In this document: piece after piece, positions 45,247 to 56,614 of the stretch | Numbering within the stretch: the first letter of the stretch is position 1 | Layout: every line of letters starts with the position of its first letter | Source of the DNA: Pseudocercospora fijiensis CIRAD86 | Taxonomy: Eukaryota; Ascomycota; Dothideomycetes; Mycosphaerellales; Mycosphaerellaceae | Direction: 5' to 3' | NCBI RefSeq assembly: GCF_000340215.1 | Contig: NW_006921539.1 | Coordinates: 1,932,507-1,996,506, forward strand | Length of the DNA stretch: 64,000 bases | Program-made: the position numbers and the translations under genes | Notes under the pieces: generated by a model | Told to the model about the DNA's origin: nothing | What the model saw: the letters and a program-made list of their open reading frames with translations, nothing else | Database searches by the model: none

Positions 45247-47410
45247 TCGATACCGCCCAAGATGACTGTACTCAGAAGAAGCTCTCTTTTGTCTCGCATG
45301 TGCTGCGTTGGCCACTCTCAGAAAGATACACCAAGCTTGGACGGCTCTTTCGTGCGTCTCAGCAGCGCTGGCGCTCGACACGCGACGTGGAACGCCTCAC
45401 GCGACGACGACTTTCAGCATGATGTTTTCGTTTTTGCCTCGGAGTATTTCGCTTCTCTTCACAATACCCCTCTTGACAAAGCCCATGTCAAAGCATTTTT
45501 TAATACAACTACATCGTTGCCTTTTCCGGCGATGGTTTGGGAGTTTTCGAGCGTTCTGGCGGCGGAAAGCATTTGCAGGGCGCAAAGAGGTGGATCAACG
45601 ATGCTCGGCCTTATTAAGCCAAGGCACTGATGCACATGGCGTTATGATGATGGACGGCCACACGACAAAAACCCCTTTTGTTTTTCCTTGCCTTTCTTGA
45701 ATGTATGACGTGAACAGAAATAGCAATTCGACAGCAGATAGTGTGTGTGTGTGTGTGTGCGAAGTAGACAGACAGCAAGATTCGGGACGAACAGCACGAA
45801 AAGAATAGAGAGCAGACCTGCTGGTTTCTGCGAAATGAGCAACGACAACGCAGCGCAGCGCAACGAATGACAAGAGGAAGATGGCAAAAAAGGTGATCGC
45901 TTGTGTTGTTGTGGGGAGTAAGAGTGGGCTAATGTGGAGAAGGAGATGTGGGAAAACTTGTTTTTTTTTTCGTTTTTCTGGAAACGACGCGAACTTATGC
46001 TTGACGAAAACTGGAACAACTATCCCCACCGACCGACTCTTGAGATACCAATTTTTGGGAGGTCCGGTCGTCTTTTTGTACCTTTACCTTGTTCCGATTT
46101 TAGGTAGTCTAGGTTCTTTTTTTTTTGTTTTGCGCCTTAGGAGGCCCCCGAATCTCAAATCTTCTTTGATTTCATAATGGAATTTTTTTTCTTTGGGGAA
46201 ATTTTCTAAGTGAGGTAGGTTCTTTTGGTCAAATTCTGTCTGATGAAAGTTTGTTATAGATTTTTTTTCTGAGATGATGCTCGCTCGTCTTTGATTTTTT
46301 TTTTCCGCGTTAGCAGGATATATTCTCTATCCATTTTTTCTACGCTGCGACTTTATACGATCTTTTTATAATTGAAAGGTCTTTATAGCTTTGACTCTCA
46401 TCTTGCCTCGCTAATAGCTTGAGTTCAAACGGTATAGCGTTGTTAATCCAAGCCGCAGACCTAGTTGACTTCGTTAGGAGCTCGAGGCTGCAGAATTTGC
46501 GCTAATTTCGTCCTTATATATATCTAATTTCTTTTAGTGCATGTTTAGTTCCGTAACATATACTTCTAGACTTAAGCGTAATGTTTCTAAACGAGTAGGG
46601 AGTAAATAAAAGACATGTTGAGCTATAATATTGTCGTCTTGTAGACTCCGTACGTTGAAGCCGGCGTTCAAGATTGAAAGCTTCATGCTAGATGAGTTGT
46701 TTTCTGGGTCGTGGTGCTACTTCATTCGTTTGGTGACGTAGACGTTTCTAATGCCTATCGCTATGCTTTTTGTTTCAAGACCTTTTTGCGCTTCTTCGAG
46801 GTGCTTCTCTTTCTTTCTAAGCATGATATGGAGAGCTGCGCACTTGTGTTGTAGAAGGTGAGCGCAGATCCCGACTTCCTCCTGTTACGACGTAGACTTT
46901 CCGGGATAGGTCGGGGATGTCTATGTTGGTTGGGGGTCAAATGTGTGCTTGCTTTTTGAGTATTTTGATGGGATTTTGTTCTGAGATGGTAGTGAGAGGG
47001 GGAGGAATAAAATCAGGAAGCGTTCTAGAGTGATATTCGACTGTGAAATGGAAGTAGCTGCCGCTGACATTCATGTTGTGTCAAGAGCCTTGTGATGCCG
47101 TTGATGGAGAAGTACAATGTATAGATGCTTTTGCCCGGCTGGAAGTCTCTTCTTCGGGAATCGAGAGACTATATGTATCGCCATGGAGGCTACAGATTTG
47201 ACGATCCATCTCTTGTGATCAACATGATGGACTGGGAGTGAAGTCGAGAGGAAGAAGGATAGAGTTTCATCACACTTTCACCAGTCGGATCGGGCCGAAA
47301 CGTTGCTGCCGGGCCCTGCTTCCCTGCTTGAACAGCACGAACCTCTTGATCGTCATGCCATACCATCGTGCCTTCACTTCTGAACTGTGTCTCTTCAAGA
47401 CATCGTCGAT
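45229..47410. other. Intergenic region between NDT80-like and SRP receptor beta genes
   Basis: About 2.2 kb with no gene recognised. It contains a (GT)n run at 45741-45759 and several T-tracts between 45960 and 46310. The T-rich part near 46100-46600 looks low-complexity but keeps TGA, TCA and CCA, so it is not mutated like the transposon island. The last few hundred bases should hold the promoter of the downstream gene. Confidence 0.45.
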
Positions 47411-48364
47411 ATGGCCAAGCATGGAGCGCTGGAAGAATGGGCAACATGGCTATTCTCGCCCACATGGTCAGCAATGCTTTTCGCAGTCGTGGTGGCCATT
47501 GCACTCCCACTCATATTCCACTGGGCCTTGTACAGGAAGACGGCAGCAAAAGAGCTTGCAAGCTTCTTGCTTGTTGGACCGAGCGGATCTGGCAAGACCA
47601 GCCTGTTCACTTTGGTAGTGTCTCCCAAGTCGAGGATGGATCGATGTGTTGAGCTAATGATGATGACGACGATGATGTAGCTTGCAAACGGCAGTACAGC
47701 CACAACTCACACCTCCCAAGAACCTCAAGATGCCATCTGTCAACTGCCTTCGAAGATCCGCTCGTCAGAGGACAAGTATCGCTCTGAAAACGATAACGCT
47801 CCTCGATCGCAACCCAAGTTCCAGCTTGTAGACACTCCAGGGCATGGAAAGCTAAGACATCATGCGCTGTCCTCTGTGACCGCGAGTAGTGCACTGAAGG
47901 GGCTTTTGTTCGTGGTGGATAGCGCGGCTATAAGCTCGGCGGCGGGGCTGGCAGAAGCTGCAGAATTCTTGCATGATATCCTCCTCGTCTTGCAGAAACG
48001 TCATACCCAGAGTCGGAGCTCAAAGGGCCCAGAATCAATGCCTGTGCTGGTCGCAGCGAACAAGCAAGATGTCTTCACTTCGCTGCCTACGGCGATGGTG
48101 AAGACGAAGTTGGAGGAGGAGATCGCGAAAGTTAGACAGAGCAAGAGTAAAGGCGTTATAGACAGTGGCATTGATGTGGATGACAACCCTGTTGGAGACG
48201 ATGAGCAGAATTGGCTTGGAGAATTTGGAGCCGGCGACTTCAGGTTTTCGCAAATGGAAGAGCATGGGATTGATGTCAAGGTCATGGGTGGTAACGTGAA
48301 AGGCGAGGGAGACCAGGCTGGACATATTGATGGCTGGTGGGTCTGGATCGGTGAGAATATCTAG
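47411..48364 (+). CDS. SRP102: Signal recognition particle receptor subunit beta
   Basis: Two exons (47411-47614, 47681-48364; 66-nt intron with GTAGTG donor, GCTAATG branch and TAG acceptor) give 295 aa. A transmembrane helix at about residues 20-40 (AMLFAVVVAIALPLIFHWAL) is followed by the GTPase. G1 is LLVGPSGSGKTSL (about 53-65), G3 DTPGHGKLR, G4 AANKQD, and the C-terminal helical tail ends GWWVWIGENI. SRbeta is an ER-membrane GTPase that anchors SRalpha and helps dock ribosome-nascent-chain complexes. The segment between G4 and the C-terminus carries an acidic insertion common in fungal homologues. The first ATG in frame is 47411; a GTG eight codons upstream is not a plausible fungal start. 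Confidence 0.92.
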
Positions 48365-48876
48365 GCGCGTATGCTCTCCGACGACTGCCATGGAGTCTCA
48401 AAACACCCATCTTCCATTGCCATCACCAAGAGATGTGCCTTCAGCTGATCCTTCTCCTCACATCTTGGTTACTGGTCTGGTGCAACATTGAGATCAAAGG
48501 AGTCTGGAACTAGTGGAACAAAGCTACTGCTTGAAGGCAGAGGCCTGTAAGCAAGCCTCTTCGCTTCCTTTCCACTATCCAAAGACTGCTCAAGACCATA
48601 TGGCAGCCCGTGCGACTCGTGTAAAACTCGGCAACGACGATGTATACTTCGCAGTATGAGAGTCTGCTGCTGAAAATAAATGGACTTGGAGCAAAGGCCC
48701 ATGCTGATCGCGGTCGACGCCGAGCAGTGCTATGCCCCCAGTGTTCCAGGGGAGCTTCGCAGTGGAGTTCGCTTGCTCGACTTTAGGAATCACGCCTGTA
48801 TCTTTGATTACGAGGGGTTCAATGGCCGGAGTTGGCCGATTCACATGCGCGACGGCGGATATAATGGCTGGAAACT
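48365..48876. other. Convergent intergenic region, possibly more exons of the Zn2Cys6 gene
   Basis: These 512 bases lie between the 3' ends of two convergent genes. A minus-strand frame at 48590-48844 looks coding-like (VNRPTPAIEPLVIKDTG), and another short one lies at 48469-48702. I could not find a splice junction that connects either to the Zn2Cys6 gene with normal signals. Confidence 0.4.
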
Positions 48877-49393
48877 CTATATCAGGTGAATGCTACCAGA
48901 GGCATTTACTAAAACATTGGAAGAATTCCAACAGCCAAAATCAATGCTGATGCTGTAGTGCATTGCAGCAACTATAGCATCGGCATTATGCACTACAGCA
49001 TCGTCCAGATCTGTTTGTAGCAACTTCATGGTCGTACCATGAGTGCCGGGATACATCGGTAGCGTAGTACTCTTCGGCACGTTCGCAAACGGAGAGCTAG
49101 TTGATTCTCTGTGGGGGAGCCCTCTATAGACACATGTTTCGCCAATTCCGGCGCATCTTGAGCATGTTGGTCTCAACTCATCGCACTGGCATCTATCAGT
49201 GAGAGCGGCTGCCGCGAATCGCCTAGGGATTGACTTTGACTCTTCGCCGCTTGCAATATCGGCAGCCTCCACGAGACTTCGTGTGAGCTTTGCGTGGAAC
49301 GAAAGACTTCGGTGCAGATGGTACGATTGCTCCAGCCGAACTCGAAAGACAGATTGAAAGGGCCCGGTGGCCTGATCGGGAGCCATTGTCCAT
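48877..49393 (-). CDS. Short Zn(II)2Cys6 binuclear-cluster protein (two exons)
   Basis: The cluster becomes visible only after removing a 49-nt intron (49186-49234, GTCAAT donor, CACTGAT branch, CCAG acceptor). Exon 1 ends GGCRYCKRRRVK and exon 2 begins CDELRPTCSRCAGIGETC. Together they give the canonical C-x2-C-x6-C-x6-C-x2-C-x6-C with the usual basic linker. The preceding KAHTKSRGG is also typical. Start ATG at 49393 gives 155 aa in total. Such proteins are fungal DNA-binding regulators, but this one lacks the long middle-homology domain and stops about 70 residues after the cluster. It may be truncated, be a short regulator, or have further exons to the left. Its target is unknown. Confidence 0.72.
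48949..49002. repeat. Perfect 15-bp inverted repeat inside the Zn2Cys6 coding exon
   Basis: GATGCTGTAGTGCAT at 48949-48963 and ATGCACTACAGCATC at 48988-49002 are exact reverse complements separated by 24 bases that repeat part of the same motif (AGCATCGGCATTATG). It would form a strong hairpin in RNA or a cruciform in DNA. Confidence 0.85.
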
Positions 49394-50219
49394 GTTCAGG
49401 ATATATCGTTTTGTCCTCCGGCGTGGCCAGGCGCAGACTGAATACTCCAGATATCGAGTCAGAGCCTCGCGGTGCTATGGCTGAGGGATGCTTGGTCCAT
49501 GTGACTCCATGGACTGCTGTTGCTCCAGGGCGAAGATGAAGCATTTCGTCGACCTCAGCACATTGGGTGGTGAGAGCAGTGCAGTGAAGACAGACCCCGG
49601 CCCGGTTCTCGGCCCGTGTGCCAGCAAAGATGGACTATTATTATCAACCCCATTGATAAGTGAGCTTGACAAAATGCCAGCAACATCCGCGAACATGATG
49701 GGGCGAGATCTTGACATCAGATGGAATTGTTCTATAATAGCGTATGTCTGCTGCACGTAATTTCTGATTCTTCCATTCCCGTCTTTCCGCCCTGCCATTT
49801 TTTCTTCCGCGACGCGACGCCACATCTGCCCGTGAGACACGGCTCGGATGAACATTTCTTAGTTCCCACACGGCAAGCACCAATAAATCATGGGTTTGAT
49901 GGTCAAGACACGGCAGAACGCGGCTGCGGTGACATGATTCTTGGGACGTAAGCGCTAGGTGGATGTATGTATGTTGCGCAGCGAGATGTGGGCGGGAGAG
50001 AGAGAGAGAGAGAGAGTACTCTGAGAATATGCGGCATGCCGCCAATGAAGCGGCTTGTCCGATACATAGCTGGCTGGGCACCGGGAAGATGGTGAAGAGA
50101 GGGAGAGAAGACGGAGGTACCCGATGGTCGTGGATTTTGTACACAAGGCGGGTGTAAGAGACGTGATCAGATGTGTATTTCATTTCATTCTCATGAGCCT
50201 CGTAGCAGTCTAGAGCTGT
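49394..50219. other. Intergenic region, promoter of the Zn2Cys6 gene
   Basis: These 826 bases have short frames only. They include a (GA)n run at 49996-50016. The left part should hold the Zn2Cys6 promoter and the right end the 3' UTR of the minus-strand gene at 50220. Confidence 0.45.
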
Positions 50220-50814
50220 CTATGGCTTGAAGTCGTAAACGAGCTTGACTCGAAGAACATCATTTCCCTTCCTGGACACCACACGTCGAACGTGTCTTCG
50301 CTGACCGTCAACCTCAGCAAAGCCCCAAACTTGGTCTGCGATCCAACCATTCTGCTGGCTCTCGGTGTGGCTCATAATGACATCGCCGTCCATGCATTCC
50401 TGTGCCCAGCCCTCCTTGAGGAAGTCATCTTCGGTGATATCTGCGACCTTGACATACCTAAATTTCGTCATTAGCAGAGGCTCAAGAATGAACTACTCAA
50501 AGAGCGACCGACTTGTTCCACCCCTTGACCTTGCCCCAGTACTGGATGTCACGATCGCCCCACTCGCCATTCATGATTCTCTGTTCCAGCTGCACCACAC
50601 CACCGGTAGAGATTTGCTCTTGGTCGAGGTGGATGCCATCGCCCTCCTCGTATTGCTTGAGTTTGATCTCGATAGCGCTGTAGTTTGCGGCCTGTCGTAC
50701 CAGCCAAGGAACGCCCTGCTGCTTGAGCATGTCGGCCGTGCCATCGGAAATCTTCTTGTTCATGTCGTAGTCCGCTGTCATATTATGGACGTTGATCTCT
50801 GGTGGGGCTGCCAT
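50220..50814 (-). CDS. Conserved small fungal protein, possibly lipocalin-like
   Basis: Two exons (50814-50513 and 50457-50220; 55-nt intron with GTCGGT donor, GCTAATG branch and TTTAG acceptor) give 179 aa. It has no signal peptide and no membrane segment. Alternating hydrophobic stretches (INVHNMTADYDMNKKISD, WLVRQAANYSAIEIKLKQY, NGWIADQVWGFAEVDGQRRH, VLRVKLVYDFKP) suggest a beta-barrel, and proteins of this layout are widespread in filamentous ascomycetes as uncharacterised cytosolic proteins. A ligand-binding role is inference from the fold impression only. The start MAAPPEINV has a good context. It stands upstream of nothing obvious; Wss1 lies on the same strand 900 bases away. Confidence 0.78.
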
Positions 50815-51731
50815 CCTGGTCTGTCTGTATGCTGGATTGATTCCCTGTGTGCTGTTCCTGATGTAAGTAAGAGCTCGGGGGAAGAAAAGGTGCAGAAGAA
50901 GCTGCAGTGCATCTATAAGAATTTCCCCAAGCTAAGCGCGTGGTTCAGAGTGGCGCCGATAGAAACCAGACCACCGAGGCTCTGGGCTCGTGGGCAGCGG
51001 AATTCCTCAAGAGCGAGCCACGAAACCTGTAACAAGGCCGACAGCCTGAACGCCGGGTCGCAGGATGATTTGCGCGTCGGCTTGTTGGTTGTCGCTACAG
51101 CTACATGCGTTATCATCAGGTCAGATGAACAGCGAAACGAAGAAATACGGTGCCTGACGATCATCGCGACCACCGAGGTTCTCCAGCACAAGCATCTCCC
51201 ATTGGTTCCGTGGAAAGTGGCCGAAGTTCAGCGGCAGCGTGAGGGGCGAAGCCGAGCGAGGTCCCACGCTCGTTCGTACAGTCGTACACAAGCTCAAGAA
51301 GCCACAAACGGCTCGGTGTCTGTAGAAATCGGTGGAGGTTGGTAAGAGAACTTGGAAAGAGGGGGAGGATGGAGAGGCCGCCGAAAAGTTCCACCATCTC
51401 CGGGAGTCTAATTGCGATTCAGCTTGTGCATTATCGTGCATTGTGCCTGTCCTGGACAGCTTCATGACGATTCTAGTGACGAGCAGGAGATATTTGACTC
51501 GGACAGGATAGGCGGTGACAGATTGAAGCAAGATTTCCCACATGTCCACATTTTTGCCCGCAGCTCCAACATACAAATGGGGACGGGCAAAACACAGCAG
51601 TTTGTGCCATCTCTTTGTGCAATTCGGACCGCAGGTTGGGTATTTATGCTATGTACAAGTCCACAAATCCGGCAGTCGTCAACGTGACGCGATGATGCGA
51701 TGATGCTCATGCGTGATGTGGCGATATATGC
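50815..51731. other. Intergenic region between wss1 and the lipocalin-like gene
   Basis: About 0.9 kb between two minus-strand genes: the 3' UTR of wss1 at the right end and the promoter of the small gene at the left end. The open frames seen here have no recognisable domains. Confidence 0.45.
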
Positions 51732-53420
51732 TCAGGATGAGGGTTTCATCTGTCCACAGGCACTGCATGTCCACCATTTATGTTCCATGAAAGCGCCGCA
51801 CCCATAGCAATTCCAACCCAGACTAGCATTTGGATCTGGTGGCTTCACAGGGAAGCGATCAGCCGAAGACATAGGCTCGGGCTTGATCTTTCGAGGAGGA
51901 GCTGTCTTTGATCGCCTGTCGTGACCACTGTTTGCTCGTGCGTTGACCATGACCGCTTGTGACCGCTCCACACCGCAGGCATCGCAGGCTAGGAATTGTA
52001 GCGGATTGATGCAAGTACAAATTTCGCAGCTCCACTGATCGCTATCGCTGCTCGGAAACGTCGTGAACGTTGATGGTAGTGCTTCAACTTCAAGATCGTC
52101 ACTCTTTGCCTTGGCTGTGGCAGCTTTCTGTCTGCTCGACGATGCCTTCGGACTCAGATTGGCGTCAAGTTGTTTGCGCTTGGTTGATGTCGTATCCGCC
52201 GACGAGGACGGCTTTGAAGCAAGTGGAACTGGAGGCGCAGACCTCCTCTGGTCGCCTTTCGAAGGTTCTTTTTGCTGAGATGGCAAATCAGGACTCGCAA
52301 GTCTAGTGCTTTCTTCCATTGCCCATTTCAGCTGATCCTCCTCACTAGGATGGTTCTGGTGGTCAATGGAAGGCAGATTCATGCCAGCACTGTAAAGTCC
52401 ATTCTCAGGACTCCACTCGAGACCGCCGCTGCCGGATTTCTCCACGAAAGTGCCGTTCAGCTTCTGCTCTTCCTCCTCCTCCATCAACTCGTAAAGCGCC
52501 TGTGCGATGGCTCTGTTGTTAGCGTCATCCTCTTCGGCCTTCGTCTTGAAGGTATTATTCGACGATTGCTCTGACAGCTTGCCGGCATCGGATCGCCCTG
52601 AAGCACATCCCTTATTAATGGTGTTGCGTCGGGTGATCTGGTCAGTAATGACTTTGCGCACATCACCTCCAAGCTGATGAATTGCTCTTCCACCAAGTCT
52701 CTGCCCAGAGCCTTGCATCAGCGCACCTTGAGCCTTACGCTTCTCTGCGGATTCACGAGCAATCCGGCGCAACTCGTGAGGTGGCAAAGCACTATTACCA
52801 GCATGACCACCAAGACGTTGACCTGAGCCCAAGAATCCCTCACCAGTGTAGCCTTTCCGCATCAATGTCTCAGCCTCGTCACGAAGTTCGTCCCATAACT
52901 TGTGGAAATTGCTGTCGTGCTCTCCCCAGACATTGTGCGAGAGCTCATGCAGCAACGTGTCGAGTATCTCCTCAGTCGGCAGGAAAAGATCTGGGCTGTG
53001 GTGGTAGCGAAGACGAAGGCAGATTTTGTAACCTTTGTTGATATTTAGACCGAGTAGGTTTTGCTCTGGAGGAAGGAACTCTGCCAGGACCTGTACTCGC
53101 CAGCCTCGTTTCCGCATTATTGGCTTCACCATGGAAGCGACTCTGCGCAGAATCGTGAGGGCAGCATCTCCGCGTTGCAAGCCAGCTAAATGCTCGTAGG
53201 TGGTGAAGAGCGGTTCCTGTTCTTTGAGCTGTGCAGCTGACGATCTCTGAACGCCACTTGGGCCGCCATTAGAAGCCTGTCGATTGCGTCCAGTGTATCC
53301 AGCGCCCATGCGGTGGTCGCCTTGAGGTCCTGGGGGGCGCCAACCTGACATGTCTCGTTTCCGTGCTGCAGTCGAGCTTGAGTGCTTCTCCGACCCTGGT
53401 CCTGCCGTTCGCGATGTCAT
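51732..53420 (-). CDS. wss1: Wss1/SPRTN-like DNA-protein crosslink protease with WLM domain
   Basis: A 562-aa single exon. The WLM metalloprotease domain covers about residues 65-235 with the active site HELSHNVWGEH (H158, E159, H162, H168). It includes the family features RRVASMVKPIMRKRGWRV and GLNINKGYKICLRLR, and RLGG repeats follow. The C-terminus has two RanBP2-type zinc fingers, WSCEICTCINPLQFLACDAC (about 465-490) and WNCYGCGAFMEHKWWTCSAC (about 535-557). Yeast Wss1 removes proteins covalently trapped on DNA and binds SUMO and Cdc48; the middle region here is acidic and Ser-rich, where such short binding motifs usually lie. Two C-terminal zinc fingers is an arrangement seen in filamentous fungal homologues. 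The start ATG at 53420 is followed by a Ser/Gly-rich leader. Confidence 0.9.
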   Translation of the reverse strand: MTSRTAGPGSEKHSSSTAARKRDMSGWRPPGPQGDHRMGAGYTGRNRQASNGGPSGVQRSSAAQLKEQEPLFTTYEHLAGLQRGDAALTILRRVASMVKPIMRKRGWRVQVLAEFLPPEQNLLGLNINKGYKICLRLRYHHSPDLFLPTEEILDTLLHELSHNVWGEHDSNFHKLWDELRDEAETLMRKGYTGEGFLGSGQRLGGHAGNSALPPHELRRIARESAEKRKAQGALMQGSGQRLGGRAIHQLGGDVRKVITDQITRRNTINKGCASGRSDAGKLSEQSSNNTFKTKAEEDDANNRAIAQALYELMEEEEEQKLNGTFVEKSGSGGLEWSPENGLYSAGMNLPSIDHQNHPSEEDQLKWAMEESTRLASPDLPSQQKEPSKGDQRRSAPPVPLASKPSSSADTTSTKRKQLDANLSPKASSSRQKAATAKAKSDDLEVEALPSTFTTFPSSDSDQWSCEICTCINPLQFLACDACGVERSQAVMVNARANSGHDRRSKTAPPRKIKPEPMSSADRFPVKPPDPNASLGWNCYGCGAFMEHKWWTCSACGQMKPSS

Positions 53421-54158
53421 GCATCTAGATCAAGGTCATGTGTGAGCGACGGCGAGCCTTCTCGCGGCGATGCTGTTGAGTGTTCTTTACAAAGTGAGAT
53501 TTATTCCAGACAGTGTTGAGGCGACAGATGGAAGTTACGCGTGGATGTGAGTTGTTGAAGGGAGGGACGCGTAGGCAGAGAAGCCTAAGAGGTTCGAAGG
53601 TCTTGGATGGCGACTTACAAAGCAGCATGCTACACACAAGAACGGCAACACGTGACCATATGAGGCGATCGCAGTCGACAGATTTGACCTTCCCGTTGCT
53701 CCCACGGCTTTCATAGATTTGACGAATGTGTTGGTGTTGCATGTTGCAGCAAAAGAACTCGAACGCTGTTTTGCCATGTCGGAGTTCGGCGGATGAGATC
53801 ATGCCGATGCCGATGTCTTGCCGAATGGCTTGGCAGTGCTCTCCCTCTTTACCTCTTCGTTCACGTCGACGTCAATCACCACCGCATTACTAAGTTGCTG
53901 TGTGTGACAGACAGAGTCGTCCTGTGTCCAATTCAAAGAAGCAGCAGATGAAAAAGACCTCGCCTTGACATCCTGATAGGTTCTGACTCTCCATCTGCTA
54001 CAGAAGCCCGCTCTTACTCCGCCCGCGTAGCCGAGGCCTGGCGATGCCGTCGATGCTGCATCAGTGAACAAACTGTGATTTCTATATCTTCATCTCATCA
54101 TCAGCCAGGTCGGCAAGATCAACAGGACTGAATTCAGGCATCAGTGTAGAACTACAAG
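53421..54158. promoter_or_regulatory. Divergent promoter region of wss1 and thiolase
   Basis: These 738 bases separate the start codons of two divergent genes. No recognisable coding exon. Oleate-type response elements were not evident by eye. Confidence 0.45.
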
Positions 54159-55672
54159 ATGACTGCGACAGAACGGATTTCTCAGATCGCCACACAGCTG
54201 AATCCTCTGGCAACACCTGTCGATAAAATGTCAGCCTGAGCCCGGTGCGGCTGGCACATGACGATACTCTTATTTGACTGACCTCATGAGCGTAGAACAC
54301 AAAAGCATCCTGACGATGTTGTAATCACGCTTGCAATCCGGACGCCGCTTACGAAAGCTGGCCGAGGCGCTATGAAGGATACTCTACTGGATGGCCTAGT
54401 CTTCAAGATTCTCGAGCAAGTCGTGCAAAGGTGCAACATCGATCCGAAGCTGGTCGACGACATATGCCTTGGCAATGTTCGCGATGGCAAAGCTGCCTAT
54501 TACTGCCGTGCTGCAGCTCTTGCCGCTGGCTTCCCCAACACTACAGCAGCATCGTCAAGCTCCAGGTTCTGTTCTTCTGGACTTACTGCCACCCAACACA
54601 TTGCCACGGAAGTCGCGACCGGAATCATCGACATCGGGGTAGCTGTGGGCGCCGAATTGCTGTCCACTCCCATCCCTCGACTTGACCGCGACTTTGTGGA
54701 AGAGGTCATGGCCAATCAAGAAGCTGCAGATTGCATGATTCCCATGTCAGTATATGCTTGAATCGTGAGGAACGTCCAGCGCAGGCTAATGAGCAGGCAG
54801 GGGCGGCACGTCTGAAATCACTGCCAAGCACTTCAACATCTCGCGAGAACAGCAAGACAGGTATGCTGTGGAATCTTACCGCCGCGCAGAAAATGCCCAG
54901 AAATCCGGCTGGTTCATGGATGAAGTTGCTCCCATTACTGTCAAGAAAGACGGCAAAGAAGTTCTCATTGAACAAGATGAGATTCGCTACGGCACCACTT
55001 ATGAGAAGATCGCCAAACTTCCTGGCTCTTTCAAGGAATACGGCGATCGCAGCACGGCCGGGAATAGCAGCCAGGTCACCGATGGCGCAGCTGCCCTTCT
55101 GCTGATGAAGCGCTCGAAGGCTCTAGAACTTGGTCAGCCTATTCTTGGCAAGTATGTCGGAACTGCTCTAGCTGGCCTACCACCGAGAATCATGGGTATC
55201 GGACCAAGTCTAGCGATTCCAAAATTGCTTGCAAAATATGGTCTTGATCTCAACAAAGACATTGATGTCATTGAGATCAATGAAGCTTTCGCTTCCATGG
55301 CAGTGTACTGTCGCGACAAACTTGGATTGAGTTGGGATAAGATGAATCCCAGAGGCGGCGCCATAGCCTTAGGCCATCCTTTTGGCATGACTGGAGTACG
55401 TCAGATTGTGACGGGGCTCAGCGAATGCAGGCGAACGAAGCAGAAGATACTGTTGACCTCGGTGAGTAAACCAAAGGGCAAAAGCCAGCCCCCCACCCTG
55501 CACATTCCTGCCTAGTAGCCCTCGTGTCTCACTCTCGAGCGGCAATCGCTTCACCTGATTACAAACGGCTTTTTTTTTCTCGCTTAGGACATCTGCTAAC
55601 GCTTCTACCCTTTAGATGTGTCTTGGGACGGGAATGGGAATGGCTGGCCTTTTCGTCAATGAGCAGCTATAA
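54159..55672 (+). CDS. pot1: Peroxisomal 3-ketoacyl-CoA thiolase with PTS2 signal
   Basis: Exons 54159-54229, 54296-54745, 54801-55461 and 55616-55672 give exactly 412 aa. The introns are 66, 55 and 154 nt (donors GTCAGC, GTCAGT, GTGAGT). The N-terminus MTATERISQIATQL contains R-I-x5-Q-L, a peroxisomal PTS2 motif. The thiolase signatures follow: DDVVITLAIRTPLTKAGRGA, the active-site Cys in SSRFCSSGLTATQ, INEAFASMAVYC, NPRGGAIALGHPFGMTG and the second catalytic Cys in SMCLGTGMGMAGLF. It catalyses the last step of peroxisomal beta-oxidation. The GHP loop is slightly unusual (FGMTGVRQ where LGxTGARQ is usual), but the catalytic His is kept. It shares its promoter region with wss1 and converges on rps13. 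Confidence 0.93.
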
Positions 55673-56614
55673 TGACAAGATATGATCTTGATCTGAGCAG
55701 CATCGAAGGCGTATTACCGCGGAGTTAGGCTGGTGAGTCCATCAAAAGCTGGCCTGTTCTAGGTAAATGCGGAGTCGTCACAAAACCCTTCCTGTCGAGC
55801 CATTTCTTCATGAATCTGCATAAGCGAGCGAGCAAACTTTGCTGCTGGGAAGCCTTGACCTCACTATATCTTCCATGTGAACGAGATGTCATGATCACTG
55901 ATGCTTGCATGAGGCTCAAAGTCGTTGACCGTTGCCAGGTGCCCTTCACGTGCTGTTCTCAAGCTGAATTTCCTGTCACATAAACACAATCATCAGCACC
56001 TGACAATATGTCAAGGACGTGTCCAATGCTCTCCTTCGATCGCTGGAGAGCATAGGTTGAGAGGATGTATGGCAGGACCAAAGACTTGTAAGATCACAAT
56101 GGGAATTCGGGAATTTGGTGCTTTGGGACCAACACCAACAACACGTGCGAAGCTCAATACGATCGATTCGAGACGGTTGCACGTATCTTGGAGTGCAATC
56201 CTTGCAGGAATACATTCAGCAAAGACAAAGGTGAATATGAGACTGCGGCAAAATGTAGATGGCCCGACTGATATGGCGTTCGGCCCTAAGCTGGAACCCT
56301 GTCTTCGATCAAAGCATATGAACTGCGTTCTGGACCAGTCTCCAGCCAGAAGATCAATGGGCTCTGCGGGATTCGATCGTCAGATCACTCATAGCTCTTG
56401 CACAATCCTCTGCAAATCGCAAGTAGGATCTACAGTGGAAATGGCGATTATGGGTGTGAGGCTGATTGGTGGTATCTTACTCTACCTGAACATCATGCAG
56501 GTATGCTCCTCCATCGTAGCAGCACGAATATTTCGCGTGCAGTGAATATCTTCCTTGACGCCATGCCTTGCCTTCCCAGATGCTTTTCTCCAAACCCCAC
56601 GAGCAAAAATGCGC
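55673..56614. other. Convergent intergenic region
   Basis: These 942 bases lie between the 3' ends of thiolase and rps13. A 206-codon plus-strand frame at 55925-56545 has Cys/Ser/Arg-scattered composition, no domain and no homology I can name, so I treat it as chance. Confidence 0.45.

Noticed and set aside
46100..46700. Second RIP-mutated segment downstream of the NDT80-type gene
   Set aside because: The region is T-rich but retains TGA, TCA and CCA frequently, so it lacks the island's signature.
53425..53802. 125-codon minus-strand frame upstream of wss1
   Set aside because: No domain and poor composition; it sits in the divergent promoter of wss1 and thiolase.
55925..56545. 206-codon plus-strand frame between thiolase and rps13
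   Set aside because: No domain and no coding-like periodicity; it overlaps the 3' flank of two well-supported convergent genes.
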